IMG/VR virus record: IMGVR_UViG_3300021138_002083
Coordinates: 1 to 22,412 of that record
Source of the DNA: a virus
Strand: one strand, 5' to 3'
DNA: 22,412 bases
The number at the start of each line of letters is the position of its first letter. Position 1 is the stretch's first letter. The notes beneath the pieces were generated by a model, which saw only the letters and a program-made list of their open reading frames with translations, searched no databases and was not told the DNA's origin. The translations under genes and the position numbers were made by a program. Shown here piece after piece: positions 5,941 to 12,750 of this stretch.

Positions 5941-6641
5941 TGTCTATAGGGTTTGATATAATCAGTGACTTGTATCTTACCCCGGAAGAAAGTTTCAACT
6001 GGGAAAACAAAGCTACTAGTTTATACTGTATAGTAGCGGGAAACATTACATCAGATGCCCGCACTTTATATCAAACCCTAGGACATTTAACTAGATTTTA
6101 TCAAGGAGTTTTTTACGTTCCTGGACCGCTAGAATACAAGGATTGTATTAATATCAATGTTAGAACCCAGGAACTTGCTAATCTTTGCAAGCATATACCC
6201 AAAGTGGCTATGCTTTATCAGCATGTGGTTATTATAGACGGGGTAGCAGTTTTGGGCTGTAACGGATGGTCCGTAGACCCCGATTCCCTACTCAGCGTGC
6301 CTGAACAACAGATTGACAGTGCCAGATATGAAGATATACTTTACATGAAGAAAAGTATAGCCAAATTGCAAACACATTTGGACGTAAAAAAGATAGTGAT
6401 TGTGACTAGTTCAGTACCTAAAAAAGAACTTTATTTTGGGGAAGTACCCAGCTTTTATGACGACAGAATACAATTAGACTTTGGATTAGGTGCTGATACT
6501 GAGTCTAAAGTTACCAAATGGGTGTTTGGCACATATGAAAAAATAGTTGATACTACTCTTGATAGTATCAACTATGTTAATAACCCATATTATAAAGTAA
6601 AGCCCTATTGGGCTAAAAGAATTGATATAAGTCTCAAGTAG
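5940..6641 (+). CDS. Calcineurin-like metallophosphoesterase-fold protein with degenerate metal site
   Basis: The 233-residue protein follows the layout of calcineurin-like phosphoesterases, but the usual ligands are changed at nearly every motif: DxH reads D10-L-Y12, GD reads GN (G34, N35), GNHE reads GPLE (62-65), the HH motif reads TSS (156-158), and GHxH reads GTYE (197-200). The surrounding strands remain family-like (IISDLYL, CIVAGNI, VFYVPGPLEY, KIVIVTSS, KWVFG), and the fold appears conserved. Loss of five or six ligands argues that it is not a phosphoesterase and may instead bind a partner or ligand. It is coupled to the preceding gene (TAATG) and its 3' end overlaps the convergent clpS by eight bases. 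Confidence 0.75.
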   Translation: MSIGFDIISDLYLTPEESFNWENKATSLYCIVAGNITSDARTLYQTLGHLTRFYQGVFYVPGPLEYKDCININVRTQELANLCKHIPKVAMLYQHVVIIDGVAVLGCNGWSVDPDSLLSVPEQQIDSARYEDILYMKKSIAKLQTHLDVKKIVIVTSSVPKKELYFGEVPSFYDDRIQLDFGLGADTESKVTKWVFGTYEKIVDTTLDSINYVNNPYYKVKPYWAKRIDISLK

Positions 6642-6942
6642 TTTCAGGTTCTACTTTTACTTGAAGTGGGTAGCCCTGAGCCCTAGCATCCATTGCTACT
6701 TCGATCCCACGCTGTTCTGCAATTTCATAGGGTAGTACGGCAACCGTTGCAGCGCCGTCAGTATGGATATTCTGCGTAATATTAAATGCAGTTTCTTCTG
6801 TGTAGTTAAAATAATCTACTAGTGAATTAATTACAAAGTCCATAGTAGTTACATCGTCGTTAAGGTAAATAACCTTAAACATTGGGGGTTCGCGTAGTGC
6901 GGTGTTAGGCACAATCTTTTGTCGGGTATCTGCGTTTGCCAT
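6634..6942 (-). CDS. clpS: ATP-dependent Clp protease adaptor ClpS
   Basis: The 102-residue product matches ClpS, which binds N-degron substrates (bulky N-terminal residues) and delivers them to an AAA+ unfoldase. Landmarks are PPMFKVIYLNDDVTTMDFV (19-37), containing the N28-D29-D30 and M34 pocket residues, H60 in NIHTDGAATVAV (corresponding to E. coli H66), and the C-terminal YPLQVKVE strand. The flexible N-terminal tail needed for delivery is present (residues 1-18). In bacteria ClpS partners ClpA, not ClpX; no ClpA lies in this window, so it may redirect host ClpAP. An AAAGG ribosome site precedes the ATG, and a hairpin occupies the leader. Confidence 0.95.
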   Translation of the reverse strand: MANADTRQKIVPNTALREPPMFKVIYLNDDVTTMDFVINSLVDYFNYTEETAFNITQNIHTDGAATVAVLPYEIAEQRGIEVAMDARAQGYPLQVKVEPETT

Positions 6943-6960
6943 TGTTTTTATCCTTTAAAA

Positions 6961-6988
6961 AGTTCGCGGTCATAATCGACCGCGAACT
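6961..6988 (-). terminator. Perfect 11-bp hairpin with U-tract between hsp20 and clpS
   Basis: AGTTCGCGGTC pairs with GACCGCGAACT across a six-base loop (6972-6977). On the minus strand it is followed by TTTTT, the form of an intrinsic terminator for hsp20. Because the clpS ribosome site lies immediately after it, it could also act as an attenuator or 5' stabiliser of clpS mRNA. An AATAAATA box just upstream (7003-7010) could start a clpS transcript that includes the hairpin. Confidence 0.75.
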
Positions 6989-7001
6989 ATGTACTACTAT
7001 A

Positions 7002-7457
7002 CTATTTATTATAAGCAATAGCAATTTTCTTGGGCTTCTGCTCTTCTGGGATTTCCCTGACTAAGTTAATAGTCAAGATGCCATCAGACAGATCGGCTGC
7101 TGAGACCTTGACATGCTCTGCCAACGGAAACACCCTAATGAAGTTTCGTGCCCCAATGCCACGATGCAAGTACTCAACTTCTTCTTCAAACTGATCAGCC
7201 GCTTGCGAACCTTCAATGATAAGATGATTTTTATCCAAAGTAATATTAATATCACTTTCTGAAAAACCGGCTACAGCAAGTTCAATAGCAAAGTGATCAT
7301 CATCAAATTTCAGATGGTTGTACGGTGGATAATTGGTCTCAGTTTGCTGAGTAGAAATACGCATTAGTTCATCAAGCATGGATTCAAAGCCGATTCCAAA
7401 CTTTGTAATGCGCGGGATATCTAAGGAACGTAGGGTAAGGGTGTGTGAATGTGTCAT
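7002..7457 (-). CDS. hsp20: Small heat-shock protein, IbpA-like (Hsp20/alpha-crystallin family)
   Basis: This ATP-independent holdase has 151 residues. The N-terminal arm contains FGIGFESMLDEL and ends in YPPYNHLK, close to the YPPYNIEK of proteobacterial IbpA. The alpha-crystallin domain runs from about residue 48 to 135, with FAIELAVAGF, HLIIEGSQ, YLHRGIGARNFIRVFPLAEHV, and GILTINLVREIPE. The C-terminal KKIAI supplies the I-x-I anchor that docks into a neighbouring subunit. The ATG at 7457 has AAGGAG eight bases upstream, but that site is predicted to be folded away in a ROSE-like hairpin (7465-7481), suggesting temperature control. Small heat-shock genes occur in many T4-like aquatic phages; a role in virion assembly is proposed for the family. 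Confidence 0.95.
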   Translation of the reverse strand: MTHSHTLTLRSLDIPRITKFGIGFESMLDELMRISTQQTETNYPPYNHLKFDDDHFAIELAVAGFSESDINITLDKNHLIIEGSQAADQFEEEVEYLHRGIGARNFIRVFPLAEHVKVSAADLSDGILTINLVREIPEEQKPKKIAIAYNK

Positions 7458-7520
7458 TTGTTTTCTCCTTTAATAAGCAAGATGACTATAGTTGTAGACC
7501 CGACTACCGGCATCTACAAC
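7458..7520 (-). promoter_or_regulatory. ROSE-like RNA thermometer in the hsp20 leader
   Basis: The leader folds into two hairpins. Hairpin I pairs GTTGTAGA (7520-7513) with TCTACAAC (7498-7491), with an inner CCG/CGG stem. Hairpin II pairs CUU-G-CUU (7481-7475) with the Shine-Dalgarno AAGGAG (7470-7465) across the loop AUUA; the G opposite the Shine-Dalgarno strand is unpaired and one pair is U-G. That is the arrangement of ROSE elements, where a U-U/C-G-C-U strand with a special G masks AGGA and melts on warming. Family knowledge: ROSE thermometers control small heat-shock genes in proteobacteria. The structure was folded by hand. Confidence 0.65.
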
Positions 7521-7523
7521 ATA

Positions 7524-7531
7524 TATTTATT
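7524..7531 (-). promoter_or_regulatory. Late-type promoter box of hsp20
   Basis: AATAAATA (7531-7524) would place the start near 7518, exactly at the 5' edge of leader hairpin I. A second box, CATAAATA, lies 34 bases upstream at 7558-7565, overlapping the bS21 stop codon. Confidence 0.5.
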
Positions 7532-7557
7532 CTATCAGATTACGCAAAAAATAATAT

Positions 7558-7565
7558 TATTTATG
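7558..7565 (-). promoter_or_regulatory. Second late-type box upstream of hsp20
   Basis: CATAAATA on the minus strand (7565-7558), overlapping the TAA stop of the bS21 gene at 7561-7563. It could give an hsp20 transcript with a longer leader. Identical in sequence to the three leaderless boxes elsewhere. Confidence 0.4.
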
Positions 7566-7773
7566 GGTTAATTGTATTCTGTGCTGCTAAGAACTTTTTC
7601 CAACGCTTCTTAGCCATAGCCCTAGCGATCTTACGGGCTACACAAGGTTTGGTGTAAGTCTGGCGCTCTTGAACTTCCATTAGTACGCCGGACTCGGCTA
7701 CTTTCTTTTTGAGTTTTCTAAGGGCTTTTTCAACGTTACCATCTTTTACAAAAACTTTTCTACCTGAAATCAT
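7561..7773 (-). CDS. rpsU: Ribosomal protein bS21 homologue
   Basis: This 70-residue, strongly basic protein matches bS21 of the 30S subunit: VFVKDGNVEKALRKLKKKV (7-25), SGVLMEVQERQTYTKP (28-43) corresponding to GVL-E-R-RE-Y-KP, then the basic helix RKIARAMAKKRWKKFL. bS21 sits near the 3' end of 16S rRNA, where Shine-Dalgarno pairing occurs, and affects initiation. Phage-encoded bS21 is established in aquatic phages and is thought to exchange into host ribosomes to favour phage mRNAs. The start overlaps the clpX stop in ATGA (7773-7770), with AAAGG ahead of it inside clpX. A possible late box GATAAATA lies inside clpX at 7811-7818. Confidence 0.93.
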   Translation of the reverse strand: MISGRKVFVKDGNVEKALRKLKKKVAESGVLMEVQERQTYTKPCVARKIARAMAKKRWKKFLAAQNTINP

Positions 7774-8975
7774 ATAATTACCTTTGGGTTATCCACTAAT
7801 TCTTGATTAATATTTATCTTCTTAACATCCGCTTCTTTATATTTTGAGATATTGAACATATGAGGTAATAGCACACGCTCTATCTCACTTTGCAGACCTC
7901 TAGCACCAGTTTTTAATTTCAAACAATTTTCGGCTATTTGTGCAATAGCGTCTTTGTTGAAAGATAATTTGATGCCATCCAATTCAAATAGATACTTGTA
8001 TTGATCGATAAAGTTATTCTTGATATCGGTCAATACTTTTATCAACTGGTCCTTGGTTAAGTCATCTACATTGATAGTAGTAGCAAATCTACCCACAAAT
8101 TCTGGGATCATACCAAACTTAGTTAAGTCTTCAGGTATAACTTCGCTTAAGAAACTTTTATCTTCTGCGCTAACAATCTGTGCTCCAAATCCTAATGACG
8201 AACCTTTAGAGCGGCGCTTGATAATATCGTTCAAGCCCACGAATGCTCCACCGGCGATAAACAAAATGTTTCTAGTATCTACTACAGTCATTTCACTTGA
8301 AGGATGCTTTCTTCCGCCAGATGGTTGCACTCGGCACTTAGTGCCTTCAATTAGTTTAAGAAGAGCTTGTTGTACACCTTCGCCCGAAACGTCACGACTA
8401 ATGTTAGCACTTTCACCTTTGCGGGCTATCTTGTCGATCTCGTCAATAAAGACAATTCCCCTTTCGGCTAGTGCTACATCTCCTTTTGCTTCGGCTAACA
8501 ACATAGAAATCATACTTTCAACGTCATCGCCAACATATCCTGCTTCAGTTAGGCTAGTAGCATCTGCAACGATGAAAGGAACATCTAGCAGTCTTGCTAC
8601 TGATTTGGCTAAGAGTGTTTTGCCGGACCCAGTAGGACCAATTAGTAATACATTACCCTTCTGCATTTCTAAGTTTTTAGGAGGGCTAGTGATTCGCTTG
8701 TAGTGATTAGCAATAGCAACACTAAGTACAATCTTAGCGTTTTCTTGCCCAATTACATGCTCGTCTAAATGAGTTTTGATTGTAATAGGATCATAGATTT
8801 TAGGAGAATTTTTAGATTCTTCATCTTCGTGTTCTTTGATCGTTTGAGTACAAAACTCAATACACTCGTTGCAAATCGCAACTGTGGTAGCTGTTACCAA
8901 CAACTTTACTGAATTTTTGTTTTTACCGCAAAAACTACATGTAGTTGCGGCAGCCTTTTCTTTCTCTGTGTCCAT
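7770..8975 (-). CDS. clpX: ATP-dependent Clp protease unfoldase subunit ClpX
   Basis: The 401-residue AAA+ protein has all ClpX landmarks: the N-terminal zinc-binding domain with C13, C16, C35 and C38; Walker A GPTGSGKT (113-120); pore loop GYVG (146-149); Walker B VFIDEID (175-181); RKH loop (222-224); the ClpP-docking loop LGF (261-263, IGF in E. coli); then sensor and small domain (GARGLQSEIERVL). Keeping both the zinc domain and the LGF loop indicates a working unfoldase that can dock on ClpP, phage or host. It is slightly shorter than the E. coli protein (424). It lies nine bases downstream of the 452-residue membrane protein and overlaps rpsU by four bases, suggesting an operon. Confidence 0.97.
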   Translation of the reverse strand: MDTEKEKAAATTCSFCGKNKNSVKLLVTATTVAICNECIEFCTQTIKEHEDEESKNSPKIYDPITIKTHLDEHVIGQENAKIVLSVAIANHYKRITSPPKNLEMQKGNVLLIGPTGSGKTLLAKSVARLLDVPFIVADATSLTEAGYVGDDVESMISMLLAEAKGDVALAERGIVFIDEIDKIARKGESANISRDVSGEGVQQALLKLIEGTKCRVQPSGGRKHPSSEMTVVDTRNILFIAGGAFVGLNDIIKRRSKGSSLGFGAQIVSAEDKSFLSEVIPEDLTKFGMIPEFVGRFATTINVDDLTKDQLIKVLTDIKNNFIDQYKYLFELDGIKLSFNKDAIAQIAENCLKLKTGARGLQSEIERVLLPHMFNISKYKEADVKKININQELVDNPKVII

Positions 8976-8984
8976 TTAAAACTC

Positions 8985-10343
8985 TTATTTTTTGTTCTTC
9001 AAATAATTTTCTATTGCACCAGTTTCTGCTTCTGTAAGTTGTTCTACATCGTACTCGCCTTTATCAATTTTGTCAATTAAGAATTGCACATAATCATTGT
9101 TATCTAAGTGATCACCACTCATGTTCTTATTTAACTCGATCCACTTGTGACCGTCAAATTTAAATACTTTGTTTGGCAGGGCATCAACTCTAACAAAAAC
9201 ATCTCCTTTATTTGCAATTGCAGGAAAGGCAGTACCAAAGTCTGTTCTATTCTGCAAAGCAGTGTCTACATGCAGAGATAGATCAGGTCTTAATTGTCTT
9301 AATGCGTTTTCTTGATATAGTTTGTTACTGTATCTTACATAACCGCCATCTGATGTAGTAACTGGGTTTTCTTCAGTAACACCTTCAGTTTCGATAGGTG
9401 CGTAGTCTACCGTGATTTCCTTATCCGCGGACACTACAGCAGGTTCGGTAGGTTGAGTGGGTTCTGCTTCCTGCACTTCATTTTTTACCCGTTCTTTGAT
9501 TGCGTCTAACAGCTCATCGCTTACAGGCCCATCATCTGGCTCGTATGCCGGTGTTTCTTTTTTCCATGCTTCTTGATCCCATTCTCGGCTTGTGATAGCG
9601 GCAACTACTAAGCACAATGCTAGCGGGTCGAATACCAACACCAGAATAATAATTACCCAACGAACTGCCCTTTCTAATAAGTTTTGGTCAGGATTGTCTC
9701 CGTACAATAGAGCAGCAATATACTTGATTGGTCCTACTTCTGCTTCTACCTTACGCAACTTACTAGCGATAGGTGCTCGTTCTTCGTTTAGTTGAACTAT
9801 CTTATTTTGTGAATCTTGTATATCTTTTTGTAATGCGGCGCGCTCTTTGGCTTGTTGCTTTCTAATAGCGACTGCTCGTTCGGCACCCTTATCGTTGTCG
9901 GTGCGGCTAAGCATTTGGTCAACTTGTGCATCCATTTGTTGCAAGGCTTTTTTGCTTGCATCAATCGTGTCACGCTCGGTTTTTATTTTTTCATCTAAGA
10001 TAGAAACTTGTGCAGCAACATCACCTGATGGCACTGCTTGGTCCATGTGTGCTTTTGACAAGAAGCCAAATATACCCATGCTAGTAATCAATGCTAGTAT
10101 GATTACTGCGGGTACTAAGTATGACTTTACTGCCCAAGAAGCACGATTCCAATAGTAGTGTAACCAAACTGTAGTTACAACTTTGGCAACTTCTAGTGCG
10201 CCTCCCATGATGATAATGGGCAGAACAGCGGCAGCAAAGATTGCCATCAAGCCCTGAATACTGTACCAGGCAGCAATGGCACTAAGGACTAACGCGGTTA
10301 GTAGCGCATAGTTGGATATGTTGAATAATTTTTTTAAGAACAT
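8985..10343 (-). CDS. Multi-pass membrane protein with central coiled coil, unknown function
   Basis: This protein has 452 residues. Three hydrophobic segments lie near residues 12-29, 31-51 and 74-95. They are followed by a long charged coiled coil at about 108-208 (VSILDEKIKTERDTIDASKK onward), a further helix near 228-251 (VRWVIIILVLVFDPLALCLV) and an acidic C-terminal region. The segment RWVII--VLVFDPLA--L recurs in large coiled-coil proteins annotated in T4-like aquatic phages, by recollection. The late-type box CATAAATA lies four bases before the ATG at 10343 and there is no Shine-Dalgarno sequence, so late expression is likely. Possible roles are a virion-associated or host-envelope protein; none is established. 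Unlike the other two late genes, its N-terminus has no capsid-targeting L-x-E. Confidence 0.85.
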   Translation of the reverse strand: MFLKKLFNISNYALLTALVLSAIAAWYSIQGLMAIFAAAVLPIIIMGGALEVAKVVTTVWLHYYWNRASWAVKSYLVPAVIILALITSMGIFGFLSKAHMDQAVPSGDVAAQVSILDEKIKTERDTIDASKKALQQMDAQVDQMLSRTDNDKGAERAVAIRKQQAKERAALQKDIQDSQNKIVQLNEERAPIASKLRKVEAEVGPIKYIAALLYGDNPDQNLLERAVRWVIIILVLVFDPLALCLVVAAITSREWDQEAWKKETPAYEPDDGPVSDELLDAIKERVKNEVQEAEPTQPTEPAVVSADKEITVDYAPIETEGVTEENPVTTSDGGYVRYSNKLYQENALRQLRPDLSLHVDTALQNRTDFGTAFPAIANKGDVFVRVDALPNKVFKFDGHKWIELNKNMSGDHLDNNDYVQFLIDKIDKGEYDVEQLTEAETGAIENYLKNKK

Positions 10344-10347
10344 GTAC

Positions 10348-10355
10348 TATTTATG
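10348..10355 (-). promoter_or_regulatory. T4-like late promoter box (CATAAATA-N4-ATG)
   Basis: CATAAATA, then GTAC, then the ATG at 10343. This is the third instance in the window of the same octamer at the same distance from a start codon lacking a ribosome site. Confidence 0.72.
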
Positions 10356-10360
10356 AATAG

Positions 10361-10606
10361 TCACCCCGAAATTACGGGTTTTGATTCTAGTTTCTTAGCG
10401 TTAGGCCTAAACAAATGCCCGTAGTATTCTTGAAATTGCTCGTAGTGAAATACAAGTTTTCTGGGAATACCCGGGCCTTGATGAATCAAAACGGTGACCA
10501 GATGATACTGGTCACTACGTTCTTTGATCTGTACAATTTCGATACTATCTCCATCGTCAAATTCATATTTTTTACCGACTAGTGTAGGATCTACTTCATA
10601 TTTCAT
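10361..10606 (-). CDS. Hypothetical phage protein
   Basis: The frame is open to 10666, but the upstream part lies within the ligase gene. I chose the ATG at 10606, just after the ligase stop (10613-10611), giving 81 residues beginning MKYEVDPTLVGKKYEFDDGD. The protein looks like a small beta-rich domain (YEFDDGDSIEIVQIKE, QYHLVTVLIHQG) ending in a basic tail. No family is recognised. It is probably translated from the ligase transcript, as the gap is four bases and the ribosome site is weak. Confidence 0.65.
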   Translation of the reverse strand: MKYEVDPTLVGKKYEFDDGDSIEIVQIKERSDQYHLVTVLIHQGPGIPRKLVFHYEQFQEYYGHLFRPNAKKLESKPVISG

Positions 10607-10610
10607 ACTA

Positions 10611-11939
10611 CTACTTATCATCACGGAATCGAACAAAGCGGGGGAACCTAAGCGAATAAGTTCCATCTTGATTCTTAGTGATTACGTCGCAAAGTACTTC
10701 AGCAGTACGGCCAACAACAGCATCAGGATTGGCCCAGTACTCGTCACGATCCTCATCAGAGAATCCAGAGCCAACATTAACCGAAATTTGCTTACCATCG
10801 TCTTCTCCTTCGCAAACAAGTGCGCCAAGTCTACCTTCATTACGACCAGTTCCTTCTTCAAGGCGAACAACGGTCAAGTCAACTGTGATAGTGGGCTTCC
10901 ACTTCATCCAGTTAGTGTTACGCTTGCACTCATAAGGAGCAAGCGTATCTTTGATCATGATACCCTCGAATCCAGAACTAACGCAATCTCTAGCATAACG
11001 CTCAAGTTGATTGCGGCCTTCGTGCGTGTCGAGGTCTACATTGATATGCGGAAGCAACTCAACGTTGGGCATTTGATCAAAAATTGGACGCATCTTTTCA
11101 AGAAGATTCATGCGATCCTTTAGACTTTTGTTCCAACGGCCTGCTTGAAACTCACGCAGAGGAATAACATCAAAGACATTGAATACTGAATCGGTAGCCT
11201 CTACATTTTCTTTGCGTCGAGCCTGACGCATAAGTTCTTGGAAAGAGTTACCAATCACTTCTCCGTCAAGAACAAAGCCTTCACTCATAGACCTGTCCAA
11301 CTTGCACAATTGGTCGTAGTTATCTATGATCTGATATTCAATGTGTGAGAAGTTTTCAAACACTTTACCATTTCGGCTATAGCAAATAGCAGTAGCGTCG
11401 AACTGTCTTGGATACACGGTAAGCAACACGCGAACACCGTCTAGTTTAGGTTCGATTCGCTTTTTGCCTTCCATCTCGGGCCGGCCTTCGCTATTAGTTG
11501 CCAACTGGCAAGCAAAGACAGGAATTTCGTATTTGGTCTTTTTGCAAATCTTGTTGATAGTCTTGTCGCTGACGCCAGCCCGCAAGTCGCGGCGAATAAC
11601 ATTGCGACAAAAGTTATTCCACTCATCACTATCAAATCGCTTGCTTATAGATTCGATTGCGTCTCTAGCAGCATTACCAGTGATTCTCCGGTCATTAAGA
11701 GAATCAAGCAAATCATAAAAATCTTGCCAGGGGTTTTCAGCACCGGTAATACCTGAAGTTTCGGGAACTTGCCTGACTCCAAAAGTATTATACGGGTTAT
11801 ATGTCACACTGGTGAAAGCAAGAAAAAGGTGAGCATTATCGTTGCCAAGTTTAGCAGCGGTCAATGCTTGACTGATAACAGCCTCTTTGTGAAGGCGGCT
11901 GTCGCTCTCGTTCAGTTTGTGAATCCAACTAGCACTCAT
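10611..11939 (-). CDS. ATP-dependent DNA ligase, phage type
   Basis: The 442-residue product is a single-chain nucleotidyltransferase ligase of about the T4 gp30 size. Motif I is EPKLDGVR (163-170) with the AMP-accepting Lys165; motif III is FVLDGEV; motif IV EGIMIKD; motif V WMKWKP. The N-terminal helical DNA-binding domain (including FCRNVIRRDLRAGVSDKTIN, 110-129) resembles that of T4-like and archaeal ligases, and the C-terminal OB domain includes VGRTAEVLCD and the final SLRFPRFVRFR. It seals nicks in phage replication and repair, using ATP, whereas bacterial LigA uses NAD. The start overlaps the 71-residue upstream gene in ATGA (11939-11936), indicating translational coupling. Confidence 0.95.
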   Translation of the reverse strand: MSASWIHKLNESDSRLHKEAVISQALTAAKLGNDNAHLFLAFTSVTYNPYNTFGVRQVPETSGITGAENPWQDFYDLLDSLNDRRITGNAARDAIESISKRFDSDEWNNFCRNVIRRDLRAGVSDKTINKICKKTKYEIPVFACQLATNSEGRPEMEGKKRIEPKLDGVRVLLTVYPRQFDATAICYSRNGKVFENFSHIEYQIIDNYDQLCKLDRSMSEGFVLDGEVIGNSFQELMRQARRKENVEATDSVFNVFDVIPLREFQAGRWNKSLKDRMNLLEKMRPIFDQMPNVELLPHINVDLDTHEGRNQLERYARDCVSSGFEGIMIKDTLAPYECKRNTNWMKWKPTITVDLTVVRLEEGTGRNEGRLGALVCEGEDDGKQISVNVGSGFSDEDRDEYWANPDAVVGRTAEVLCDVITKNQDGTYSLRFPRFVRFRDDK

Positions 11940-12151
11940 CGCTTAACTCCAAAATATATAAACAGATCCTCAGCCAACAGATGACCATGTTCCCAATTGC
12001 GAGAAGCATAGTCAGCACAAGACTCAATAAGCAATTCAGAAAACTTTTCCAAACTCATACCGTCTAAGACGGGCGGCTTGTAATCTCCACCACTTAGCAC
12101 TTCGCAATATGCGCCAGCTTGCTCAGCTAATACGTAAATCTTATTGTCCAC
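11936..12151 (-). CDS. Small hypothetical phage protein
   Basis: The 71-residue, acidic product (MDNKIYVLAEQAGAYCEVLS) has a probable helical C-terminal half (SLEKFSELLIESCADYASRN). No domain is recognised. It overlaps the ligase start by four bases and the upstream gene stop by 11 bases, so it belongs to the same operon. Such small proteins ahead of replication genes are common in large phages; the function is unknown. Confidence 0.72.
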   Translation of the reverse strand: MDNKIYVLAEQAGAYCEVLSGGDYKPPVLDGMSLEKFSELLIESCADYASRNWEHGHLLAEDLFIYFGVKR

Positions 12152-12500
12152 TGCCTAACAATCCTTCTTTCTCTTCTTTGAGAATCTTGACTAATTGCTT
12201 GTTACGAAAATCCTGCTCTTTGCGTGAGCGGGCAGAATCGCTACTGATCTTAAGCATAGTATCATAGTTTCTTGCCCAACGCAATCCCTTTATCCAAATT
12301 TCAATTGACTCAATCGAACCAACAAAAAGTTCTGCCTCTCTGTGATAAATGGGCAAACTATCATTGTCTTTTGGGACAACTGCGGCTGAGCCGTGATCGT
12401 CAGTCCAATCAGTGAACCTTGAACCTGCAAGCTTCATACCAAGTTCATCTAACTCTTTTTCAATACTGCGAATCTTCTGAATTGTATGCCATCCTGACAT
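12141..12500 (-). CDS. Hypothetical phage protein
   Basis: This 119-residue protein (MSGWHTIQKIRSIEKELDEL) is mostly helical by composition, with charged helices at both ends and a central segment SLPIYHREAELFVGSIESIEIWIKGLRWARNY. No catalytic motif is visible and no family is recognised. The ATG at 12500 has an AAGGTG ribosome site. The 12-base gap to the upstream gene suggests cotranscription. Confidence 0.72.
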   Translation of the reverse strand: MSGWHTIQKIRSIEKELDELGMKLAGSRFTDWTDDHGSAAVVPKDNDSLPIYHREAELFVGSIESIEIWIKGLRWARNYDTMLKISSDSARSRKEQDFRNKQLVKILKEEKEGLLGSGQ

Positions 12501-12512
12501 AATTTTTACACC

Positions 12513-12743
12513 TTACTTTTTAAGCAAATACCAGATAAGCCCAGGCCCTTCAATCTTGATTGTGTCTTTTGCATACTTTCTAATGGACCATGAATTGTTG
12601 TTACATAGTTTAACTGCCAGCACTTTTGGTGACAACTTATGGACTACTCCCAATTGCAACCGTTTATAGTAAGTGAATGCAACATAGTCTCCTACTGAGA
12701 GGACACTGCCTAATTTATCTTTGTGGATAGGAATCTCTTTCAT
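12513..12743 (-). CDS. Small basic hypothetical protein, SH3/KOW-like by appearance
   Basis: The 76-residue, basic, beta-rich protein contains GSVLSVGDYVAFTYYKRLQLGVVHKLSPKVLAV in one run (residues 12-44; shown here in outline: VGDYVAF, then LGVVHKL). The pattern 'GD-VAF...G-V' is typical of small SH3-like or KOW barrels that bind RNA or protein. This is recognition by shape, not by family membership. It lies eight bases after the WGR-like gene, in the same operon. Confidence 0.65.
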   Translation of the reverse strand: MKEIPIHKDKLGSVLSVGDYVAFTYYKRLQLGVVHKLSPKVLAVKLCNNNSWSIRKYAKDTIKIEGPGLIWYLLKK

Positions 12744-12750
12744 AACCGTT

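Noticed and set aside
8020-8703. 227-codon plus-strand frame inside clpX
   Set aside because: It is the antisense shadow of a fully conserved ClpX; no ribosome site or family features.
10524-11123. 199-codon plus-strand frame inside the ligase gene
   Set aside because: Antisense shadow of the ligase; composition is not protein-like.
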